Source: an uncultured Pirellulales bacterium (GTDB lineage Bacteria; Planctomycetota; Planctomycetia; Pirellulales; Lacipirellulaceae). From it: a DNA stretch of 8,010 nucleotides. Below the pieces are notes generated by a model that searched no databases, was not told where the DNA came from, and worked only from the letters and a program-made list of their open reading frames with translations. The translations under genes and the position numbers were made by a program. This document shows, one piece after another, positions 5,554 through 8,010 of the stretch. Each line of letters begins with the position of its first letter. The first letter of the stretch is position 1. The DNA is taken from assembly GCA_947258835.1 (NCBI GenBank), contig CAMYJY010000089.1, forward strand, positions 1 through 8,010. The letters are read 5' to 3'.

Positions 5554-7479
5554 TCATCGCGAAGCGGTCGCCGCAGGCAGCAGTTTTTTAAGCTCCGCCT
5601 CGATCTCTGCCGCCTGAATGTTGTTGCTGATTACCTTGCCGTCGGGGCCCACCAGCAGCATCAGCGGTACCGTCACCACCCCCATCTCGCGGGCCAGACG
5701 GCCGTCAAAACCGCCGGGCTCAAACAGCTGCTTCCAGGGCAGTCGGTGGGCTTTCAAGTAGCTCAGCAAGTCGCTACGAACAAAGTCCAAGTTCACACCA
5801 ATGATCTCCAGCCCACGCGCCCCACCGTATTTTTTATACAGGTCTCCCAGCACGGCATGGTCCGCTTGGCACACGGGACTGCTGGTGGTCCAGTATTGGA
5901 TAATGACGACCCGGCGTAGATAATCCCGCAAATCTACCTGGCCACCACGGACCGCAGTTCCCTGCAGGCGGATGGCGCGTCCTTCACTCGTAATGCGCGT
6001 GACCGCGCCCTGGGCCACTGCGGCCACCGGGCTGTGGGGGTAGCCGGTTAAAATCTGCCGGTACCATTTCACCGCGGCCTGGGTATCGCCGGACATCTCG
6101 CTGTTGATGGCCAACATCCGCAGGGCCTCGGCGCGATGCTCGCTCTGGGGATGCCGCTCAATGAAGGCCGCCAGGTCTTTCTGCCATTGGGCTTGGGCCT
6201 CGGCAAAATCGACATCGGCGGCCGCCAAGGTGACCCCATAGTATTCCGCCATCATCCGGTGAAACTCAAAATAAGCCACGATGCCAGCCGGCTCACCGGC
6301 AGCTTGCAGCTCGCGTTCCATCGTCTTGAGGTAAGCGACACCCTGGGGATACGATCCGTCTTGAGCGGCGGCACTGACCATGTCGGCCAATTGCTTCAGC
6401 CATTGGTTGCGCTCCGACTGGTTGGACACCATGTCGGCTATCGACCGCAGCAATTTTGCCCGGGCCGCATTGAGAGTTGGTTTTTTATCGCTACCTGCAG
6501 CAACCATCTGCTGGTCCAGCTGTTCCAGCTCCGAGAGCAATTTTTGCACTTTTTCGGTAGGCTGCAGGCCCATCCCGGCCACCGCACCTACCCCCGCGGC
6601 TTGGCTGCTGGGCCCAAACCAAATCGCACTATGCGTCTCTTGGCCGTGGCCCAGGAGCGGACCGTCGATCAGTTTCCAAACCCCTTGGACGCTGACCATC
6701 GTGCCCAACTGGAGTTGTTGATGCTCTTCGCCCGTGCTGATCATAGCCCAGGTATTTTCGTAGACCAACAAATCTTTACGCACCCCGTGGGTCCCGGCCG
6801 GAACCAGCCCCGGCTTCAGCCCACCGAAGTCACTAAAGGAGCTGGCCTGGTCGATCTTGCCGCTGGCGACAAGTTTTTCAAACATCGACCGAGCTTGCCG
6901 GCTGCGTTGGGTCAGAACCTCGACCTGCGCGGCAGCCAAGCCCAACTTGCCGATTTCTGCTGGGGTGACGAGCAAACTGTCAAATCGCGCCACGTCGCCC
7001 GTGCGGAGTGCCACGACCACCTGTTCGGCCGCCTCTTCCGGTGACATGCGTTTCCAACTATCAATCGTATTTTGAGGGTCTTCGTCCGTATTCAGGCCCC
7101 AACGCGTGCCCTCCCAATGAAACCACCGGTGTTGGTCGGCCTTGCCGTTAAAGTTGCTATCGATATCGCGGTAGATTTCCAGGCCACCACGAAAATAGCT
7201 CCAGGTATCGACGATATTGTCCGCGTTGGAATCAGCAAACTGCCGCAAAATCTCTCCCTGGGAATTCCGCACCACCCAAGCCGTTGTCCCATCGATTTTT
7301 TCGGCTCGGATCGAACACGCCGGCAGCTGCTCCGCGGTCGGGCGAGCGGGCTGAATCCCTGCTTGCACGGGCTTCAGCTGCAAGGCGTCAGCGACCGAAG
7401 GAGCCGCCCAGCCCGACTGGGCCTGCAGCAGACCTACCAAAATGATTCCCCATCCCCCACGACATGTGAAATAATCCAT
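5554..7479 (-). CDS. Secreted multidomain protein: calcium-type loops, TPR-like region, TlpA/thioredoxin-fold end lacking one active-site Cys
   Basis: A 641-aa exported protein. A signal peptide ends near residue 25 (GWAA/PS). Residues 83-140 hold three acidic loops resembling EF-hand or thrombospondin type-3 calcium sites: DSNADNIVD, DSNFNGKAD and TDEDPQNTID. A helical middle includes a SEL.QLDQQM-type stretch (about 306-350), and a TPR-like part follows (about 448-490: AEALRMLAINS, AAVKWYRQIL). The C-terminus (about 505-635) is a TlpA/AhpC-type thioredoxin fold: QVDLRDYLRRVVIIQYW, then TTSSPVC, then LEIIGVNLDF and cis-Pro TVPLMLLVGPDGKV. The usual WCxxC reads SSPVC, so the first catalytic Cys is Ser534 and only Cys537 remains. 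I chose the ATG at 7479 because AAGGA lies 9 bases upstream; an ATG at 7521 would spoil the signal peptide. It resembles a planctomycete family I recall. Its role is unknown, possibly a binding or structural redoxin domain. Confidence 0.9.
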   Translation of the reverse strand: MDYFTCRGGWGIILVGLLQAQSGWAAPSVADALQLKPVQAGIQPARPTAEQLPACSIRAEKIDGTTAWVVRNSQGEILRQFADSNADNIVDTWSYFRGGLEIYRDIDSNFNGKADQHRWFHWEGTRWGLNTDEDPQNTIDSWKRMSPEEAAEQVVVALRTGDVARFDSLLVTPAEIGKLGLAAAQVEVLTQRSRQARSMFEKLVASGKIDQASSFSDFGGLKPGLVPAGTHGVRKDLLVYENTWAMISTGEEHQQLQLGTMVSVQGVWKLIDGPLLGHGQETHSAIWFGPSSQAAGVGAVAGMGLQPTEKVQKLLSELEQLDQQMVAAGSDKKPTLNAARAKLLRSIADMVSNQSERNQWLKQLADMVSAAAQDGSYPQGVAYLKTMERELQAAGEPAGIVAYFEFHRMMAEYYGVTLAAADVDFAEAQAQWQKDLAAFIERHPQSEHRAEALRMLAINSEMSGDTQAAVKWYRQILTGYPHSPVAAVAQGAVTRITSEGRAIRLQGTAVRGGQVDLRDYLRRVVIIQYWTTSSPVCQADHAVLGDLYKKYGGARGLEIIGVNLDFVRSDLLSYLKAHRLPWKQLFEPGGFDGRLAREMGVVTVPLMLLVGPDGKVISNNIQAAEIEAELKKLLPAATASR

Positions 7480-7488
7480 GCACCAACA

Positions 7489-7493
7489 TCCTT
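7489..7493 (-). promoter_or_regulatory. Shine-Dalgarno of the redoxin-fold gene
   Basis: AAGGA on the minus strand, 9 bases before the ATG at 7479. It supports that start over the in-frame ATG 42 bases upstream, which would place 14 non-signal residues ahead of the signal peptide. Confidence 0.5.
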
Positions 7494-7550
7494 GTAGATA
7501 GAATGACAACAGCGGTTCCAACGACTAAGAGCCTCTCTCCCAAAATCGCC

Positions 7551-7610
7551 CTGGAGGTATCCAGCGGCCGGGACAGACGGCAGCACGCAACGATTTGGTT
7601 GGGGACGTGC
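7551..7610 (-). repeat. Dispersed repeat, copy A
   Basis: On the plus strand it begins CTGGAGGTATCCAGCGGCCG and ends TTGGGGACGTGC. Copy B at 7922-7967 shares both ends (22 positions with one mismatch at the left end, and about 24 closely matching positions at the right end) but lacks a middle segment of about 14 bases. The middle segment of copy A is instead matched by the copy inside the BON gene (4227-4281). CTGGA-GGTA-TCCAG forms a small hairpin at one end. Confidence 0.75.
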
Positions 7611-7683
7611 AATAAGCCGCTTTATAGCCTGCAGACACGCTCTCGGCCTAGTCCAAGTTGGGGCGGGGGGCAAAGCCGGGTGC

Positions 7684-7710
7684 AAAAACGCACTCCGCAG
7701 CTTGGAGTGC
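7684..7710 (-). terminator. Possible minus-strand terminator hairpin
   Basis: GCACTCC (7690-7696) pairs with GGAGTGC (7704-7710) around a 7-base loop. On the minus strand the stem is followed by G and five T (A run at 7684-7688). It could end a minus-strand gene lying to the right of the window. The stem is short, and the region is repeat-like, so this may instead be part of a dispersed repeat. Confidence 0.45.
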
Positions 7711-7747
7711 AGGAGCGGGCTGGCAGGGATTTGCCATCCGTGGGTGG

Positions 7748-7772
7748 CATCGGTTGGCGAAGCCTACCGATG
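7748..7772. repeat. Inverted repeat with 10-base arms
   Basis: CATCGGTTGG (7748-7757) pairs with CCTACCGATG (7763-7772) around a 5-base loop, with one T/T mismatch. No T-tract follows on either strand. It belongs to the cluster of repeats in this non-coding end. Confidence 0.5.
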
Positions 7773-7795
7773 TGACGCAGTCCCAAGAGGGATTG

Positions 7796-7822
7796 GAGTT
7801 GCGAGTTGCGAGTTGCGAGTTG
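7796..7822. repeat. Heptamer tandem repeat GAGTTGC
   Basis: Three full copies of GAGTTGC and a fourth copy missing its last base, with no mismatches. On the minus strand this reads CAACTCG repeats. It is a slippage-prone microsatellite, not a CRISPR array (no spacers). Confidence 0.9.
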
Positions 7823-7921
7823 AAAAAGTCGATTATAACTCGCGCCTGAGATGCACAGGCTGGCCGGTCGCCTAGTGCGGGTTGCCAAAATTACCGCTGT
7901 AGGGGCTATCGCGAAACCACA

Positions 7922-7967
7922 CTGGAGGTATCCAGCGACCGGGGAAGATGACGGTTTGGGGACGTGC
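7922..7967 (-). repeat. Dispersed repeat, copy B
   Basis: It shares CTGGAGGTATCCAGCG and TTTGGGGACGTGC with copy A (7551-7610), 371 bases away in the same orientation. The central segment is shorter. The shared ends and differing middle suggest divergence by internal deletion. Confidence 0.75.
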
Positions 7968-7972
7968 AGTAA

Positions 7973-8007
7973 GGCCGCCCAGGTAGGCTGCGCCAACCTG
8001 GGCGGCC
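7973..8007. repeat. Perfect 12-bp inverted repeat at right edge
   Basis: GGCCGCCCAGGT (7973-7984) pairs perfectly with ACCTGGGCGGCC (7996-8007), and the loop holds a further GGC-TGC-GCC mini-stem. It directly follows repeat copy B. The window ends 3 bases later, so a plus-strand T-tract cannot be judged; none follows on the minus strand. It may be a terminator of a gene beyond the window. Confidence 0.65.
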
Positions 8008-8010
8008 CTC

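Larger units (their letters stand above)
7480..8010. other. Non-coding, repeat-rich right end
   Basis: About 530 bases with no credible gene. From left to right it holds the redoxin-gene leader, repeat copy A (7551-7610), a hairpin with a minus-strand T-tract (7684-7710), a second hairpin (7748-7772), a heptamer tandem repeat (7796-7822), repeat copy B (7922-7967) and a 12-bp hairpin at the very end (7973-8007). The minus-strand frame at 7622-7996 is built almost entirely from these repeats and is not accepted. The promoter of the redoxin-fold gene should lie here, but I cannot name its boxes. Confidence 0.6.

Noticed and set aside
5879..5905. A sequencing or frameshift error explaining the missing active-site Cys
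   Set aside because: The frame and the fold pattern continue smoothly on both sides, so a substitution is the simpler reading; a base error cannot be fully excluded without other data.
6136..7044. Plus-strand open frame of 302 codons
   Set aside because: Antisense to the redoxin-fold gene, which has a signal peptide, RBS and family motifs; the plus-strand product shows none.
7796..7822. CRISPR-like array
   Set aside because: The units are 7 bases and directly adjacent, with no spacers.
7622..7996. Minus-strand open frame of 124 codons at the right end
   Set aside because: Nearly all of it comes from repeat copies, hairpins and the heptamer microsatellite, so it looks like a spurious repeat-derived frame.

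Overview
The window looks like chromosomal DNA from a planctomycete, probably of the Pirellula/Blastopirellula type. This rests on family resemblance from memory, not on a search. All six recognisable protein genes lie on the minus strand. Several have domain mixes I associate with Planctomycetota: a calcium-loop plus redoxin-fold secreted protein, a BON-domain protein with a conserved aromatic tail, an ExbB/ExbD pair beside a squalene-cyclase-like toroid protein, and a lipoprotein with two histidine clusters. The GC content is fairly high and most starts have weak or no Shine-Dalgarno sequence, which also fits.

Reading along the minus strand (right to left), the layout is as follows. (1) 7480-8010 is non-coding and full of repeats: two diverged copies of a short dispersed repeat, a heptamer tandem repeat and several hairpins. 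(2) 5554-7479 encodes a 641-aa secreted protein with three calcium-binding-like loops, a TPR-like stretch and a thioredoxin-fold end whose first active-site cysteine is replaced by serine. (3) 4997-5272 encodes a 91-aa membrane protein. (4) 4581-4996 is non-coding and holds five inverted repeats, one of them a good minus-strand terminator. (5) 3696-4580 encodes a 294-aa secreted BON-domain protein with a strong RBS and its own intrinsic terminator at 3495-3529. (6) 3236 to the left edge is a four-gene operon-like run: lipoprotein, ExbB/TolQ-type channel, ExbD/TolR-type partner, and a partial membrane-anchored protein with a Pro/Glu-rich linker and a prenyltransferase/squalene-cyclase-like alpha/alpha domain that runs off the left edge.

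The run at 1-3236 is the best candidate for a system. ExbB and ExbD form a proton-driven motor in the inner membrane that normally moves a third protein, TonB or TolA. Here the gene next to exbD has the TonB/TolA-like plan of an N-terminal membrane anchor followed by a Pro/Glu-rich spacer. The C-terminal domain, however, is an alpha/alpha toroid, and an outer-envelope-type lipoprotein sits at the front of the operon. That these four work together is my inference from gene order.

A second notable point is that a copy of the dispersed repeat seen twice in the non-coding right end also lies, in reverse orientation, inside the coding sequence of the BON protein, just after the BON domain.
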